Numbered from the stretch's first letter, positions 8,381 to 20,995 are shown. The stretch: DNA of 64,000 nt from Clostridium sp. (GCF_017888565.1 NZ_JAGHFX010000043.1:1-64000); one strand, 5' to 3'. The notes: generated by a model not told the origin, from the sequence alone. A program made the numbers and translations.

Positions 8381-11300
8381 ATGGGAATAAGATTTATATT
8401 TGGAAGGGCAGGTACAGGAAAAAGTAGATTTTGCCTTGAACAAATAAAAAGAAAAATAGAAAATTATGATAATCAAAATAAACTAGTTTTAATAGTTCCT
8501 GAGCAATATACTTTTGATACAGAAAAGAAATTTCTTGATATAGTAACAGAAAAGGGGTTATTAAGAGGAGAAGTATTAAGCTTTAAGAGAATGGCTCATA
8601 AAGTATCAGAAGAATGTGGTGGACGAACAGAACTTAGAATAAGTGATTCAGGAAGAAATATGCTTATTTATAAGCTATTAAAAGATAAAGGCGAAGAATT
8701 ACAATACTTTAATAGAATGGCTAAACAACAAGGATTCTCATCAATAGTATCCAAAATAATAACAGAATTTAAAAAATATAATATTTCCGGGGAAATATTA
8801 AGTTCAAAGGAAGAAGAAATAAATGATGAAGAACTTAAGAAAAAAATGAGTGACTTAAAATTGATTTTTAATAACTTTAATGATGTTCTTCATAAAAAAT
8901 TTATTGACTCTGATGATGAGTTAACCTTTTTAGCTAAAAGATTAAAAGATTGCAATATTTATGATGATGCAGAAATATGGATAGATGAATTTACTACTTT
9001 TACACCTCAACAATTAGAGGTTATAAAAGTGCTTGCCAAGAAAGCAAAGGTTGTAAATATAACTTTATGTAGTGATTCTTTAAGTAGAGGCGCTGATATA
9101 GATTATACAGATATATTTGATGCTATAAAAAATACTGAGAACTCCATATTAAGAATTATGAAAGAAGGAAATATATCATACTTAGAACCAATTGATTTAA
9201 ATAAGAGACATTCATATAGGTTTTTAAATAGTGAAGATTTACAGCATTTAGAACGCCATTTCTTTACATATCCATTTAAAGAGTATAAAGGAAAAGCTAA
9301 TAATGTAAGAATATATAAGGCAAATAATAGTTATGATGAAGTTGAAGTTGTAGCCAAAGATATCTTAAGAATGGTCAGAGATAATGATTATAGATTTAAG
9401 GATATAGCTGTAGTATGTAGAAATATAGGTGAGTATGAGAAAATATCTACAGTTATTTTTAACGAATATAATATTCCATTTTTCATAGATAAAAAAAGAG
9501 AGATACTTAATAATCCATTAGTTGTAGTTATCATTTCATCTTTAGAAATATTAGCAAACAATTGGTCTTATGAAAGCGTATTTAAATACTTAAAGAGCGG
9601 ATTAGTAAATGTTGAGAGAGATTATATTGATATATTAGAAAATTATATATTAGCTAATGGAATAAAGGGATATAAGTGGACTAAAGATCTTTATGATAAG
9701 GATAATATTCCTGAAGAGGAAAATAAAATTATTGAGATTATGGAAGAAATACGATCTCCTTTAATGAAGCTACATAATAAAATAAAGGGAAAGAATAAAG
9801 TAAGAGATTTTGCAACAAATCTATATGAATTTTTAAATGAACTAAATGTATTTAAAACGCTAGAAGTATGGTTAGAAGAGTTTAATTCATTAGGACTTCA
9901 GGATAAGATAAAGGAATATATACAAGTTCCTGAGATGGTAATAGAAATTTTAGATCAAGTTGTAGAAGTTTTAGGAGATGAAGTTTTAGATATAAAGGAA
10001 TTTACTAAAATACTTATATCAGGATTTGAGGAAAAAGAGATAGGTGTAATTCCCATGTCCTTGGATCAAGTAAATATAGGAGATATATCAAGAGTTAAAG
10101 GTAGAGAAGTAAAAGCTTTATATTTAATAGGAGTAAATGATGGTGTGTTACCAGCTGCAAATAAAGAAGAAGGAATTATAAGTGATAGAGAAAGAGAGTT
10201 GTTAAGAAATATAGGAATAAGATTAGCTTCAGATACTAAAAGCAGAGCTTTTGAAGAACAATTTATTGTTTATACAGCATTAACTATTCCTTCAGAATAT
10301 TTAATGGTAACTTTCCCCATGGCAGATTTTGAAGGTAAGTCACTAAGACCATCTATAATTATTCCAAGGCTTAAAAAGGTTTTGCCAAATGTAGTAGAGG
10401 AAAGTGAAATTTATAATATAAGAGATAGAAGAGATAAGTTTAATAAAATAACAGCTCCAACGCCAACATTTAATGAACTTATTTCAGCACTAAGAATGGA
10501 ATTTGAAAAGGAAAAGGTAGATGAATACTGGGCACAAGCCTTTAAATGGTTTGAAAATAATGATGAGTTTAAAAATAAATCAAATAGAATGTTTAAGGGA
10601 TTAACATATACTAATTTGGTTGAAAAAATTCCTAGAGAAAAGATAAAGAGATTATATCAATCAGAAAATAAAAAACTTATATTTAATGTATCTAGAATAG
10701 AAAAGTATGCTCAATGTCCTTTTTCTTATTATGTGCAATATGGGTTAAAGGCAAGGGATAGAAAAATATATGAATTTTCTGCTCCAGATCTAGGATCATT
10801 TATGCACAATGTACTAGATGATTTTACAAATACAGTTAAAAATGAAAAAATAGCATGGTCTGATTTAAATAGAGAAAGATGTAAGGTAATAGTTAATGAA
10901 CTAGTTGATAAGAGATTAGAGAATGATTCTAACTCAATATTAAATAGTACGAAGAAGTATAAGTACTTTGCAGATAGATTCAAAAGAACTATAACTAAAT
11001 CTGTTATGGTAATATCAGAACAAATGAGAAAAGGTAAGTTTGAGGTATTTAAGAATGAGTTTGCTTTTGGAGGATTTAGTGATGGGGAGCCAATAAAGAT
11101 AGATTTACCATCAAATGAAACAGTATATTTAGTTGGAAGAGTAGATAGAATTGATACTTTGGATCTAGATGGAAACACATATATAAAGATAGTTGACTAT
11201 AAATCAGGAGCTAAAAAGTTCAACTTAACAGAGGTTTATTATGGGCTTCAAATACAATTGTTGGTTTATTTAGATGCTCTTATAAAAAACTCAAAATATA

Positions 11301-11812
11301 TATTGCAAAAGCAAGCAATACCAGGTGCTATATTATATTTTAGAATTGATGATCCAATAATAAAGTCTAAAAAGCAACTTACTGAAGAAGAAATAAAAGA
11401 TAATATATTAAAAGAATTAAAAATGAGTGGATTGCTTCTTAAAGATATAAATGTTGTTAAGGCTATGGATAACGATATGGATTCATACTCATTAATAATA
11501 CCAGCCGCAATAAAGAAGGATGGTAATTTTACATCAAGTAGCTCAGTAATAACAGAGGAACAATTTGACACATTAAGAAAGTATGTTAATGATAAGATGT
11601 CTGAAATATGTGAGGAAATGTTAAGTGGAGAAATAAAAATAGAGCCTTGTAAAAATAATAACACTGCATATTGTAGTTACTGTGATTACTCATCAATATG
11701 TCAGTTTGATACATCAATAGAAAATAATAAGTATAGAGTGGTTTTAAAGAAGAGTAATGATGAAGCGTGGAAATTAATAAAAAATGAAGTAGAGAAGGGA
11801 GGTAACAACTAA
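8381..11812 (+). CDS. addB: ATP-dependent helicase/deoxyribonuclease subunit B
   Basis: 1143 residues, the usual AddB size. Walker A GRAGTGKS lies near the N-terminus. The C-terminal RecB-type nuclease region has the VDYKSG motif. One early cysteine (YAQCPFSYY) and the terminal [10 protein letters not shown] match the four cysteines that hold a [4Fe-4S] cluster in AddB. With AddA it resects double-strand breaks and recognises Chi. ATG 8381 is chosen over in-frame GTG 8375 because AGGAG at 8369-8373 is then 7 nt away. addA begins 2 nt after the stop codon. Confidence 0.96.
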   Translation: MGIRFIFGRAGTGKSRFCLEQIKRKIENYDNQNKLVLIVPEQYTFDTEKKFLDIVTEKGLLRGEVLSFKRMAHKVSEECGGRTELRISDSGRNMLIYKLLKDKGEELQYFNRMAKQQGFSSIVSKIITEFKKYNISGEILSSKEEEINDEELKKKMSDLKLIFNNFNDVLHKKFIDSDDELTFLAKRLKDCNIYDDAEIWIDEFTTFTPQQLEVIKVLAKKAKVVNITLCSDSLSRGADIDYTDIFDAIKNTENSILRIMKEGNISYLEPIDLNKRHSYRFLNSEDLQHLERHFFTYPFKEYKGKANNVRIYKANNSYDEVEVVAKDILRMVRDNDYRFKDIAVVCRNIGEYEKISTVIFNEYNIPFFIDKKREILNNPLVVVIISSLEILANNWSYESVFKYLKSGLVNVERDYIDILENYILANGIKGYKWTKDLYDKDNIPEEENKIIEIMEEIRSPLMKLHNKIKGKNKVRDFATNLYEFLNELNVFKTLEVWLEEFNSLGLQDKIKEYIQVPEMVIEILDQVVEVLGDEVLDIKEFTKILISGFEEKEIGVIPMSLDQVNIGDISRVKGREVKALYLIGVNDGVLPAANKEEGIISDRERELLRNIGIRLASDTKSRAFEEQFIVYTALTIPSEYLMVTFPMADFEGKSLRPSIIIPRLKKVLPNVVEESEIYNIRDRRDKFNKITAPTPTFNELISALRMEFEKEKVDEYWAQAFKWFENNDEFKNKSNRMFKGLTYTNLVEKIPREKIKRLYQSENKKLIFNVSRIEKYAQCPFSYYVQYGLKARDRKIYEFSAPDLGSFMHNVLDDFTNTVKNEKIAWSDLNRERCKVIVNELVDKRLENDSNSILNSTKKYKYFADRFKRTITKSVMVISEQMRKGKFEVFKNEFAFGGFSDGEPIKIDLPSNETVYLVGRVDRIDTLDLDGNTYIKIVDYKSGAKKFNLTEVYYGLQIQLLVYLDALIKNSKYILQKQAIPGAILYFRIDDPIIKSKKQLTEEEIKDNILKELKMSGLLLKDINVVKAMDNDMDSYSLIIPAAIKKDGNFTSSSSVITEEQFDTLRKYVNDKMSEICEEMLSGEIKIEPCKNNNTAYCSYCDYSSICQFDTSIENNKYRVVLKKSNDEAWKLIKNEVEKGGNN

Positions 11813-11814
11813 TT

Positions 11815-14800
11815 ATGAGTAATACAAAATGGACAGAGGATCAGCTTAAAGCAATAACTACTAGGGGATGTAACTTACTTGTAGCTGCTGCAGCTGGTTC
11901 AGGAAAGACGGCAGTATTAGTAGAAAGAATTATAAGAATAATAACTAATGAAAATAATCCAGTAGATATAGATAGATTATTAGTTGTTACATTCACATCT
12001 GCAGCTGCTGCTGAGATGAGAGAAAGAATAGCGGCTGCAATATCAAAGGCTTTAGAAGTAAATCCTAATTCAAAAGTACTTCAAAGGCAATTAACACTTT
12101 TAAGTAGAGCTAATATAACTACCATGCACTCATTTTGCTTAGATGTTATAAAAAATTATTATCATGTTATAGATTTAGATCCTACATTTAGAATTTCTGA
12201 TGAAACAGAAAATACATTATTAAAATTAGAAGTTATAAATGATATGTTTGAAGATTACTATGAAAATGAAGATATATATTTTAGAAATCTAATAGAAGCA
12301 TATAGTGGATCAAGGGATGATCAAAGGTTAAAAGATATAATACTTGATTTATATAGATTTTCAATGAGCGGACCTTGGCCTGAAAAATGGTTAATTAATA
12401 ATGCAGAAAGATTTAATATAGAAAGTTTAGATGAATTAAATGAAACTATATGGATAGATATATTAAAGCAAACTATAGGGATTGAAGTAGCTGGATATAT
12501 TAAAATGTTAAAAAAGGCTATATGTATAATAAAAGATACTGAAGGCTTGGAGCCATATGAAGCAACATTCCTAGATGATTTAGATATGTTTATAAAGGTT
12601 GAAGAATCATTAAATTTAGGAATAGAGGAACTATATGCTTCTATTAATAATATAAGCTTTTCTAGGCTGAAATCAGTTAAAAAGGATAAAGTTTCAGATG
12701 AAGAAAGCTTAGAAATTGTTAAGAGTATAAGAGATAGTATTAAAAAGAAAACATCAAAATTAATTGAAGATAGTTTTTCAATGACAGTAGAAGATGCTTT
12801 AAATGGAATCAAAAATTCATATCCATATATGAAAATGATAAGTCAGTTGACATTAGAGTTTATAAACAGATTTAAAGAGAAGAAGAGAGAAAGAAATCTT
12901 CTAGATTTTAATGATTTAGAGCATTTATGTTTAAAAATACTTATAGAAAATGATGAAGAAGACAATATACAACCATCTAGTGTTGCAAAAAGCTTTAGAG
13001 AGTATTTTGATGAAGTTTTAGTAGATGAATATCAAGATTCTAATAATGTTCAAGAAGCAATAATAGATTTAGTTTCTAGAAAAAAATTAGAAAATCCAAA
13101 TGTTTTTATGGTTGGAGATGTTAAGCAAAGTATTTATAGATTTAGGCAAGCAAAGCCTGAGTTATTTTTAGATAAATATAATAAGTATCCACTAGAAGAT
13201 GGTGATATAAATAGGAAGATACAACTATATAAAAACTTTAGAAGTAGAGAAGAAGTAATTAGTGGAGTAAATTATATATTTAAAGAAGTAATGTCTAAGA
13301 CAGTAGGTGAGCTTGAATATAATGATGATGAAGCTCTTAATCTTGGAGCTAACTACAAAGAAAATAATGATGAAAACACAATGATAGCAGGACCAATAGA
13401 ACTTCATATTCTTGATAAGTCAGGAGAGTATATTACTGAAGTAGAAGAATATGATGGTGATGGTTTAGTAGAAGAGGAAGAAGATATTGATTCGATAGGA
13501 CTAGAAGCAAGAATAGTTGCTAGGAGAATAAAGGAATTATTAAATCCAGATCCTAAAACAGGTAAAGTATTTAAAGTATTAGATAAGGAAACTGGAGAAT
13601 ATAGACCTTTAAAATATAAGGATATAGTTATATTATTAAGAGCAACTAGAAACTGGTCTGAGGTATTTTTAGAAGAGATTGGCTCAGAAGGGATACCTGT
13701 TTATGCTGATACAGGAACAGGATATTTTGAAACTATAGAAATAAGAACAACGATGTCTTTATTAAAGGTTATAGATAACCCAATGCAAGATGTTCCTATG
13801 ATTTCTGTATTAAGATCACCTTTAGTAAGCTTTAGTGCAGAAGAGCTTGGAGATATTAGATTATTAGATAAGGAAAAATATTTCTATGAAATAATAAAAG
13901 GTGTTTCTGATGACATATATGAAGTAAATGAAGAACTTAAAAATAAATGTAAAATATTTATAAATAATTTAGGAAAGTGGAGAAATAAATCTATTTACAC
14001 TCCAATAGATGAATTCATTTGGTATCTTTATATGGATACAGCTTATTATGGTTATGTTGGAGCTATGCCAAATGGTAAGCTAAGACAGGCCAATTTAAAG
14101 ATATTATTCCAAAGAGCAAAGCAGTTTGAGCAAACTAGTTTTAAGGGGTTATTTAACTTTATTAATTTTATTAATAAGCTTAGAAATTCATCAGGGGATA
14201 TGGGAAGTGCAAAAATACTTGGTGAAAATGAAGATGTTGTTAGAATAATGAGTATTCATAAAAGTAAGGGGTTAGAGTTTCCGGTAGTATTTACATGTGG
14301 TTTTGGTAAGCAATTTAACTTAATGGATTTAAATAAATCTATTTTATATCATGATGACCTTGGATTAGGACCAGATTATGTTGATTTAGAAAGAAGAAAC
14401 TCTTATAGTACATTAGCTAAAGAAGCAATAAAGAAAAAAATATTATTTGAGACTCTTTCAGAAGAAATGAGAATACTATATGTTGCATTTACAAGGGCAA
14501 AAGAAAAACTGATTATTACAGGGGCAACAAGAAACTTAGAAAAATCAATATCAAGATGGGTTTCAGCAGCAGCTTTAGATTATGATATTGTTCCCGAATC
14601 AGAAGTATTAAAGGGAAAGAGTTATTTAGATTGGATTGGAATGGCTATATGTAAGCATAGGGATGGAGAAGAGCTCAGAAGATATGTTGGAGCAAATAAT
14701 AGCTCAATAATTAATGACTTCTCAACATGGAAGACAAAAATGTGGACTAAAAGTTTATTGTCTGTGGAAAAAAATGAAGTAGCTGTGGATGAAAATGAAG

Positions 14801-15570
14801 AAACAGATTTGTTTATTAATTCAGATGTGAATCATATAGATAAAGAAATTGAAAGAAGATTAAATTATAAATATAAATATGATTTAGCAGGTAAATTGCC
14901 TAGTAATGTTTCGGTTTCTGATTTGAAAAGATCTCTTTATAATAACGAAAATGATGATGTTATTACAGTAAATATTTTTAGTGATAAAGAAGTATTAAAA
15001 CCAAAGTTTTTACAAGAGAAAAAGGGATTATCGGCATCAGAAAGAGGCACTATAGCACACTTTATAATGCAAAAATTAGACTTAAATAAAGTTAATACAA
15101 AAGAAGAAATAGAGACTCAAATATACTCTATGAAAGATAAAAATTTACTTACTGAAGAAGAAATAAAAGCTGTACAAAAGATTAGTTTTATAAGTTTCTT
15201 TAAGAGTAATTTGGGAAAAAGGCTTTTAGGTGCATTTAATACAGGGAAATTAGTTAAACGAGAATTACCTTTTTATACCGAAATAAGTAGCTTAAATATT
15301 GATAGCACTTTAGCAGAAGATGTATATGGAAATGAAAAGGTAAGATTACAAGGGATAATAGACTGTATATTTGAAGAGGAAGATAAAATTGTCTTATTAG
15401 ACTATAAAACTGATTACGTTGAGCATGGAAAAGAAAATGAAGTTTTAGATAAATATAGAATACAAATTAAATATTATAAAGATGCGGTAGAAAAAATCAC
15501 AGGGAAAGAAGTGAAGGAATGTTATCTTTATTTATTTGGGTTAAATAAAGAAGAAAAAATGAATTTATAG
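11815..15570 (+). CDS. addA: ATP-dependent helicase/nuclease subunit A
   Basis: 1251 residues. UvrD/Rep helicase motifs: [18 protein letters not shown] (Walker A, about residue 30), VDEYQDSN (Walker B), [25 protein letters not shown] and [10 protein letters not shown] (motif VI). The C-terminal RecB-like nuclease motif is LLDYKTDYV. It is the motor and nuclease subunit of AddAB, used for recombinational repair. Translationally close to addB, with GGGAGG overlapping the end of that gene. Confidence 0.97.
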   Translation: MSNTKWTEDQLKAITTRGCNLLVAAAAGSGKTAVLVERIIRIITNENNPVDIDRLLVVTFTSAAAAEMRERIAAAISKALEVNPNSKVLQRQLTLLSRANITTMHSFCLDVIKNYYHVIDLDPTFRISDETENTLLKLEVINDMFEDYYENEDIYFRNLIEAYSGSRDDQRLKDIILDLYRFSMSGPWPEKWLINNAERFNIESLDELNETIWIDILKQTIGIEVAGYIKMLKKAICIIKDTEGLEPYEATFLDDLDMFIKVEESLNLGIEELYASINNISFSRLKSVKKDKVSDEESLEIVKSIRDSIKKKTSKLIEDSFSMTVEDALNGIKNSYPYMKMISQLTLEFINRFKEKKRERNLLDFNDLEHLCLKILIENDEEDNIQPSSVAKSFREYFDEVLVDEYQDSNNVQEAIIDLVSRKKLENPNVFMVGDVKQSIYRFRQAKPELFLDKYNKYPLEDGDINRKIQLYKNFRSREEVISGVNYIFKEVMSKTVGELEYNDDEALNLGANYKENNDENTMIAGPIELHILDKSGEYITEVEEYDGDGLVEEEEDIDSIGLEARIVARRIKELLNPDPKTGKVFKVLDKETGEYRPLKYKDIVILLRATRNWSEVFLEEIGSEGIPVYADTGTGYFETIEIRTTMSLLKVIDNPMQDVPMISVLRSPLVSFSAEELGDIRLLDKEKYFYEIIKGVSDDIYEVNEELKNKCKIFINNLGKWRNKSIYTPIDEFIWYLYMDTAYYGYVGAMPNGKLRQANLKILFQRAKQFEQTSFKGLFNFINFINKLRNSSGDMGSAKILGENEDVVRIMSIHKSKGLEFPVVFTCGFGKQFNLMDLNKSILYHDDLGLGPDYVDLERRNSYSTLAKEAIKKKILFETLSEEMRILYVAFTRAKEKLIITGATRNLEKSISRWVSAAALDYDIVPESEVLKGKSYLDWIGMAICKHRDGEELRRYVGANNSSIINDFSTWKTKMWTKSLLSVEKNEVAVDENEETDLFINSDVNHIDKEIERRLNYKYKYDLAGKLPSNVSVSDLKRSLYNNENDDVITVNIFSDKEVLKPKFLQEKKGLSASERGTIAHFIMQKLDLNKVNTKEEIETQIYSMKDKNLLTEEEIKAVQKISFISFFKSNLGKRLLGAFNTGKLVKRELPFYTEISSLNIDSTLAEDVYGNEKVRLQGIIDCIFEEEDKIVLLDYKTDYVEHGKENEVLDKYRIQIKYYKDAVEKITGKEVKECYLYLFGLNKEEKMNL

Positions 15571-15590
15571 ATTAATTCTCTAAGGAATAT

Positions 15591-15622
15591 AAAAAGTGGA
15601 TTTAAAATAAATCCACTTTTTA
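15591..15622 (+). terminator. Terminator after addA
   Basis: AAAAAGTGGATTT / AAATCCACTTTTT inverted repeat with a T-rich tail. Symmetric, so it could work on both strands. Confidence 0.85.
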
Positions 15623-15699
15623 TATTATAAGATATATTTTATATGTTTTTAAGTATTTATATTTAGAGTTTAATTTTATTAAAAATTATGTGTTAGTTC

Positions 15700-15734
15700 A
15701 GTAGTTAGCCTTATGAAAAATAAGACTAACTACT
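15700..15734 (-). terminator. Stem-loop downstream of cca, possible terminator
   Basis: AGTAGTTAGCCTTA and TAAGACTAACTACT form a long stem. It lies 54 nt past the cca stop on the minus strand. The following T-run is weak, so a role in mRNA processing rather than termination is possible. Confidence 0.4.
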
Positions 15735-15787
15735 ATATTAAATATAGAGAGAGTAGTAATCAAGATTAAAAAAAGAGAAAGGTAGCT

Positions 15788-17134
15788 TTATAAGTTACTT
15801 ATAAAATCCTTAGATAATGTTAATAATGATTCTTTATTATTTAAATCAGGATTTTCTAAGACCTTATCCAATAAAAAGTTTAAGATATCTCCTATTAGTT
15901 TTCCAGGCTTCAAATTAAATGATTTTATTAATGTCTCACCACTTATATTAAGATTCTTAATTTCAAGTGGTTCATTATTATTTATTATTTCTGATACTAG
16001 ATTATCCATATAATCAACTTTAGCTAAAAATATTTTAGGGTTATCTAGTGAATTAATATCAGCTCTTTGTAAATCAAATAAAAGATGTATATTTTTTTGT
16101 CCAATAGTATTTAATAATTTTTTTACTTCAAATTTAGTTGGAAGATGGTTAACATTCAAAACTAAATGATGTTCTATTAATTTACAAACTATATTTATAG
16201 TATTATTATCAAATCTTAATTTAGATAATATTTTTCTAGTCATTAATGACCCTTCAATATTATGATTAGGAAAGTAATAGAATCCATTTTCATTACTAGT
16301 AAGAGTATTTAATTTCCCCACATCATGGAATAATGCAGATAACCTTAGTAATAAGTTATTATGCGTATTATCAATTACATTAAGAGTATGCTTAAATACA
16401 TTGTTATTATGATTATTACATTTTGGAGTGAAGTTAACTAAGTTATTTATTTCAGGAAGTATTATACCTAATAGACCAGTGTCCATTAATAAACTCAATC
16501 CCTTAGATGGATTATCAGAAATTAATATCTTACAAAGCTCATCTCGTATTCTTTCAAAACTTATATTAGTAATTAATTTATGATTATTCAATATTGCATT
16601 ACAAGTTTCTTCCTCTATATCGAAGTTTAATTGACAACTAAATCTAACGGCACGGAGCATTCTAAGCGCATCTTCTTTAAATCTTTTATCAGCATCTCCA
16701 ACACAACGAATAACCTTATTTTTAATATCAGAAAGTCCATTAAAGTAATCAATAATTCCGATTGATTTGTTATAAGCTAAGGCATTTATAGTGAAGTCTC
16801 TTCTAGAAAGATCTTCTTTTATATCAGTAACAAAATTGACTGATGATGGGCGTCTATTATCTAAATAGTTTCCTTCAGTTCTATAAGTTGTAACTTCATA
16901 TGAATTATTGTTGATAAGCACAGTCACTGTACCGTGTTTTATACCAGTTGGAATTGTCTTTTCAAAAAGAGATAATGTATCTTCTGGTTTTGCAGAGGTA
17001 GTAATATCATAGTCTTTAGGTAAATTATTTAGAATAGAATCTCTAACGCAACCGCCAACCATAAATGCTTCAAAATTATTTTTATAAAAAGTATCTATAA
17101 TAAATTTAACTTCATTTGGAATATATATATTCAT
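15788..17134 (-). CDS. cca: CCA tRNA nucleotidyltransferase with HD domain
   Basis: 448 residues. The N-terminus FMVGGCVRDSILNNLPKDYDITT is the class II poly(A) polymerase/CCA-transferase signature with the catalytic DxD in KDYD. RRDFTINALAYN and the DALRMLRAVRFSCQL motif follow. A C-terminal HD phosphohydrolase-like domain (RLSALFHDVGK) matches the long form. It repairs or adds CCA at tRNA 3' ends. All tRNAs in this window already encode CCA, so repair is the likely role. ATG is preceded by GGTAGGAT on the minus strand. Confidence 0.94.
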   Translation of the reverse strand: MNIYIPNEVKFIIDTFYKNNFEAFMVGGCVRDSILNNLPKDYDITTSAKPEDTLSLFEKTIPTGIKHGTVTVLINNNSYEVTTYRTEGNYLDNRRPSSVNFVTDIKEDLSRRDFTINALAYNKSIGIIDYFNGLSDIKNKVIRCVGDADKRFKEDALRMLRAVRFSCQLNFDIEEETCNAILNNHKLITNISFERIRDELCKILISDNPSKGLSLLMDTGLLGIILPEINNLVNFTPKCNNHNNNVFKHTLNVIDNTHNNLLLRLSALFHDVGKLNTLTSNENGFYYFPNHNIEGSLMTRKILSKLRFDNNTINIVCKLIEHHLVLNVNHLPTKFEVKKLLNTIGQKNIHLLFDLQRADINSLDNPKIFLAKVDYMDNLVSEIINNNEPLEIKNLNISGETLIKSFNLKPGKLIGDILNFLLDKVLENPDLNNKESLLTLSKDFISNL

Positions 17135-17275
17135 TAGTATCCTACCTTTAAAATCAATAATCTTATTATAAATATAATATCATATAATTAATAAATAAAT
17201 TCATTATATAAATAATAAAGAGGATCTGTATCAAAATTGTAATTGCTACTTTATTTTTAGATTTCCTAAGCAAAA

Positions 17276-17312
17276 GGCACCAAATAAGATGAACTATTCT
17301 TATTTGATGCTC
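17276..17312 (-). terminator. Terminator after the L,D-transpeptidase gene
   Basis: On the minus strand GCATCAAATAAG pairs with CTTATTTGGTGC and is followed by CTTTTGCTT. It lies between the transpeptidase and cca. Confidence 0.7.
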
Positions 17313-17405
17313 TTGTTTGTTATTATATAATATTTAATTTGGGGGTAGAACAATCTAATATTTTTAGGGGAAGCTATTTAGAGACAGTTACATTTTTGAT
17401 ATATA

Positions 17406-18671
17406 TTAATTTATTATAATCTTAGTATCATTTGCAATATTATCGTATAACCATTTAGCATCTTCTACTTTTAATCTTATACAGCCATGAGATGCAGGAG
17501 TACCAAGAGTATCATCTAAAACAACAGTTTGAGTTTCATCAAATGGAATAGAGTGAAATAAGTAATCACCCATAAATTGAACCCAGTACTTACCTCCTTG
17601 ACCAAACTCATCTGAGAAGAACCACTCACCCCTATTAGTAACTGAAAATATTCCTTTAGGGGTTTCTTTACCAGGAAGACCGGTAGAAGAAGGAAATTCT
17701 TTAACTAAGTTCCAATTATTAGTTGATCCTTCATAAACATAAGTTTTTTGTTCTTCTAAATTTAAGTAAACAAAATAATTTGTTTTACTATTGATAGATA
17801 GAGTGTTTACATTATCAAGTGTTATTGCTTGAAGAATTGCATTAGAAGTATATTCAGAATCGTCTCCTTGGTACTCTTCACGAAACATCTCTATAGAGCT
17901 AATTTTATTGTTTATTTCAGTTATATCAGTTTTAGTTAATAATTTTGAATCATATTCAGATAAAAAATTTATTGCTTTAGTATAATATTTATTTGCAACT
18001 AATTCATCAGCTGATTCAAGTAAGTAATCTTTGTAATTTGTCTTACATTTCTCTATGTATTCTTGAGCTAGTTCATAATCATTAGCTAAAGAACTAGGAA
18101 TTAGACTAAAATATTTCATTGCTCTTGAATAATCTTTTGAGTTAAAGGCTGAAATACCTAAGTTTAAGTAATTATCAGTATCTGCTGAAATATCATTAGA
18201 ATCATCATTTGAATCATCAGTTGTAGAAGACATTTCATTAGTAGAATTACCTTCAGTAGTTGAAACTATACTATTACTATCTTTATAGTCTAATGCAGAA
18301 ATCAATTTATCTAAAGATGAATTTAATACATTATAGCTTTTAATTTCATTTAGTACACTTAATGCTTGATTGGTGGTAATCTCATTTTTAGATAAAGAAA
18401 TACATATTTTATCAACTATATCTGTAAAGTAATCATTTAAATCAGAATTAAGTTGTTTTTCCTTTAAAGATAAAATTTTATTACTTAAAGTAGTTTTTGC
18501 ATCTGAAAACTCACAATTATTAAAGGCTTTATAAAAGCTAGAAGTCACCTTACTATATTGAGAGCTCAAGTAAATATTTGCTCCAAATCCTAATAAAATA
18601 AATAGAATCATAGAAGACAGAATCATAAAGATTGAAATTTTATTTTGGGGTTTGGATTTATTATTATACAT
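17406..18671 (-). CDS. YkuD-type L,D-transpeptidase, membrane-anchored
   Basis: 421 residues. One N-terminal membrane segment (about 15-33, ISIFMILSSMILFILLGFG) is followed by a Ser/Asp/Asn-rich linker and TPR-like helices (ALKYFSLIPSSLANDYELAQEY style). The C-terminal YkuD domain (about 290-421) carries the catalytic SHGCIRL motif. These enzymes make 3-3 peptidoglycan crosslinks outside the membrane. RBS AGGAGG is present. It is divergent from the DUF1189 gene. Confidence 0.92.
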   Translation of the reverse strand: MYNNKSKPQNKISIFMILSSMILFILLGFGANIYLSSQYSKVTSSFYKAFNNCEFSDAKTTLSNKILSLKEKQLNSDLNDYFTDIVDKICISLSKNEITTNQALSVLNEIKSYNVLNSSLDKLISALDYKDSNSIVSTTEGNSTNEMSSTTDDSNDDSNDISADTDNYLNLGISAFNSKDYSRAMKYFSLIPSSLANDYELAQEYIEKCKTNYKDYLLESADELVANKYYTKAINFLSEYDSKLLTKTDITEINNKISSIEMFREEYQGDDSEYTSNAILQAITLDNVNTLSINSKTNYFVYLNLEEQKTYVYEGSTNNWNLVKEFPSSTGLPGKETPKGIFSVTNRGEWFFSDEFGQGGKYWVQFMGDYLFHSIPFDETQTVVLDDTLGTPASHGCIRLKVEDAKWLYDNIANDTKIIIN

Positions 18672-18830
18672 TTTTATACCTCCTTACAACTTATACTATT
18701 AATCATTAACAAAAAGCCTAAAATCTAATCTTAAAAATTAATCTTTATAAAAATAAGAGTTGTTTATAAAAGTGAATACATATGATAGAATATTTATTAA
18801 GCATTAAATTCCATATAATTGGAGGTAATT

Positions 18831-19592
18831 ATGAAGGATAATATAGGCTTTATGGATAAAGTCAAAATTAGTATTTATGAGGTAGGAAGATACAAAGAAT
18901 TATTAAAGTTACGATTTTCTCATGCATTAGTATATTCTATATTATTAAGCGTATTAGTTGGATGTATATCGGGAATTATGAAGTTTGCTAGTATAACTAC
19001 AATGCAAAATTCTATAAAACAAATAATGGCGAGTGATGAATTTGAGTTCGAAATGAAGGATGGAATATTAGATTTTAAAAATTCTCCTATTAAAAGAGAA
19101 GCAGGGAAGTTTCTTGTTTTAATTAATACGGATATATCACTTGAAGAAGTTGATACTATAAGAAAGATAGTAATTCATAAGGAGGTTTCTTTATCTATAC
19201 TAAAAGATGGAATATCGTATAGGGCTAATGATGAAGTGCGTTCATTTAAATATAGTGATTTACCAGTGTTATTTAGCGATATGGATAATGAAACTATTTT
19301 AAGAGCAACCAATATTATGGGAATATTTAAATACAGTATATTTATATTTAATATTTTATATACTTATTTAGTTCTTTTATTCAATTCATTTATGCTATCC
19401 TTAGTAGGAGTAATTCTAAGTAAAATGAATAATATTAACATAAATTATGAAGGGGTTTTTAAATTATGTATATATGCAATGACACTACCAACATTAATTA
19501 ATTTAATTTATCCACTAGGATCAATTAGTATATTAATTTCAGGTGTTTATTTAATACTTGCAATGAATAAAATAAGAAGTAATACGATTTAA
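18831..19592 (+). CDS. DUF1189-family membrane protein
   Basis: 253 residues. The start IGFMDKVKISIYEVGRYKELLKLRF matches the DUF1189 N-terminus. The first membrane segment is at about 30-50, an extracytoplasmic domain spans 55-165, and three further hydrophobic segments fill 170-245. Function unknown. ATG 18831 is chosen over the upstream TTG because GGAGG at 18821-18825 is properly spaced for it. Confidence 0.85.
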   Translation: MKDNIGFMDKVKISIYEVGRYKELLKLRFSHALVYSILLSVLVGCISGIMKFASITTMQNSIKQIMASDEFEFEMKDGILDFKNSPIKREAGKFLVLINTDISLEEVDTIRKIVIHKEVSLSILKDGISYRANDEVRSFKYSDLPVLFSDMDNETILRATNIMGIFKYSIFIFNILYTYLVLLFNSFMLSLVGVILSKMNNININYEGVFKLCIYAMTLPTLINLIYPLGSISILISGVYLILAMNKIRSNTI

Positions 19593-19604
19593 TTTTAAAA
19601 TAAT

Positions 19605-19646
19605 AAAATCTTATCAAATAAATTTAATCTATTTGTTAGGATTTTT
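19605..19646 (+). terminator. Terminator after DUF1189 gene
   Basis: AAATCTTATCAAATA / TATTTGTTAGGATTT stem followed by T-rich sequence. Confidence 0.78.
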
Positions 19647-19869
19647 ATTAAATATAAGTAATTTTTTTATAGATAATAATAGTTGTAGAATATCAATTCT
19701 ACTTATAGTTTAGAATAATTATGATTGTGTATAAATTATCTAAGATAATGTTTTATCCAATATTTTGGAAAATAAAATCAAAAGACCTTGTTGGAAAAAT
19801 ATGCATATGGTAAACTATTTATATAACATTCAAACAAAGTCTAAGACTGTTATGAAAGGAATTATTATC

Positions 19870-20772
19870 ATGATTAATAATGAATTTATAGGGAAATTAG
19901 ATAATAAAATGGATATCAGTGAAATTATATTAAATGGAAATTTTAATTTTACAAATGAAGAGTCAATAAATATCATAACAGGATTAATAGATAAAAATAG
20001 TAAACAAGAAAATTTTTTGCTTAATATTTCTCATGATTTAAGAGGACATTTAAATGTAATATTAAGTATTATGCAATGTATAGATTATGGGAGCATATCT
20101 ATTAATGATAAAAAAGCAATAGAATATATGAAAATAGTAAAAAGAAATAGTCTAAAGATGTTAAAGTTAGTAAATAATTTAATTGATACAACAAAGCTAG
20201 AAAACAACTATTATATTTTACATAAAAAAAATATAGATATTATATCTATGATAGAAGGAACTATAAGTTGTATAGATAAATATGCAAAGCAAAAGAATAT
20301 ACAGCTTATATTTGATACAAATGAAGAGGAATGCATAATGGCAGTAGATCCAGATGTTATTGATAGAATTATAATGAATTTAATATCAAATTCTATTAAA
20401 TTTTCATATACTAATACAAATGTGTATATAAATATAATGGTTGTGGGAGATAAAATTACTATATCTATAAGGGATGAGGGGCCAGGAATATCAAGGAAAT
20501 ATCAAGAAAAGGTTTTTAATAGGTTCTATCAAGTATCTAATAAAAAAGATAGAGAAAATTCAGGAAGTGGAATAGGATTGGATTTAGTAAATTATTTAGT
20601 GAAATCTATGGATGGAAGTATTGAATTGAAAAGTGAAGAGGGAAATGGGTGTGAGTTTATAATAACGCTACCAATAACAATTGTAGAGGAACAAGATGAT
20701 TTTTGCATAAGAGATGAAAGTAATAAAATACAAATGCTAGAAGTAGAATTTTCAGATATATATAATAATTGA
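19870..20772 (+). CDS. Orphan sensor histidine kinase, soluble
   Basis: 300 residues. H-box NISHDLRGHLNVILSIM with the phospho-accepting His at 55, N-box IIMNLISNSIKFS, G1 DEGPGI and G2 GSGIGLDLV are all present. No membrane segment or recognisable sensor domain exists ahead of the H-box. The H-box has GH where TP is usual (SHELRTPLN). No response regulator is adjacent. In clostridia such orphan kinases often act on Spo0A, which is inference here. ATG 19870 with AAAGGA upstream is preferred over the distant TTG 19765. The C-terminus ends EVEFSDIYNN. Confidence 0.87.
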   Translation: MINNEFIGKLDNKMDISEIILNGNFNFTNEESINIITGLIDKNSKQENFLLNISHDLRGHLNVILSIMQCIDYGSISINDKKAIEYMKIVKRNSLKMLKLVNNLIDTTKLENNYYILHKKNIDIISMIEGTISCIDKYAKQKNIQLIFDTNEEECIMAVDPDVIDRIIMNLISNSIKFSYTNTNVYINIMVVGDKITISIRDEGPGISRKYQEKVFNRFYQVSNKKDRENSGSGIGLDLVNYLVKSMDGSIELKSEEGNGCEFIITLPITIVEEQDDFCIRDESNKIQMLEVEFSDIYNN

Positions 20773-20853
20773 TAATGCATAATATTTTATAAAAATTAGT
20801 TGCTTGATTTATTTAAGTAGTTATGATAATATAAATATTGTTAAAATTTATAT

Positions 20854-20930
20854 GCGGTGGTAGCTCAGTTGGATAGAGTAGCTGGCTACGAACCAGTTGG
20901 TCGGGGGTTCGAATCCTCTCCGCCGTACCA
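20854..20930 (+). tRNA. tRNA-Arg (ACG); integration site
   Basis: 77 nt. The anticodon stem GCTGG/CCAGT encloses loop CTACGAA (anticodon ACG). The T-arm is GGGGGTTCGAATCCTC and CCA is encoded. The acceptor GCGGTGG pairs with CCGCCGT through two G-U pairs. Its 3' 38 nt are part of the attL core of the downstream element. Confidence 0.94.
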
Positions 20931-20944
20931 TAAAAGCCTTGTAA
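20893..20944 (+). repeat. attL core (52 bp)
   Basis: Starts CCAGTTGGTCGGGGGTTCGA inside the tRNA-Arg anticodon stem and ends TAAAAGCCTTGTAA beyond the CCA. Identical to 32949-33000. After the core, the tRNA terminator hairpin continues imperfectly (TTTACAGGG) on this side. Confidence 0.95.
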
Positions 20945-20995
20945 GCACTAAGTTTACAGGGTTTTTTATTTTGAAAAAATGAGTCGTTTTTAACA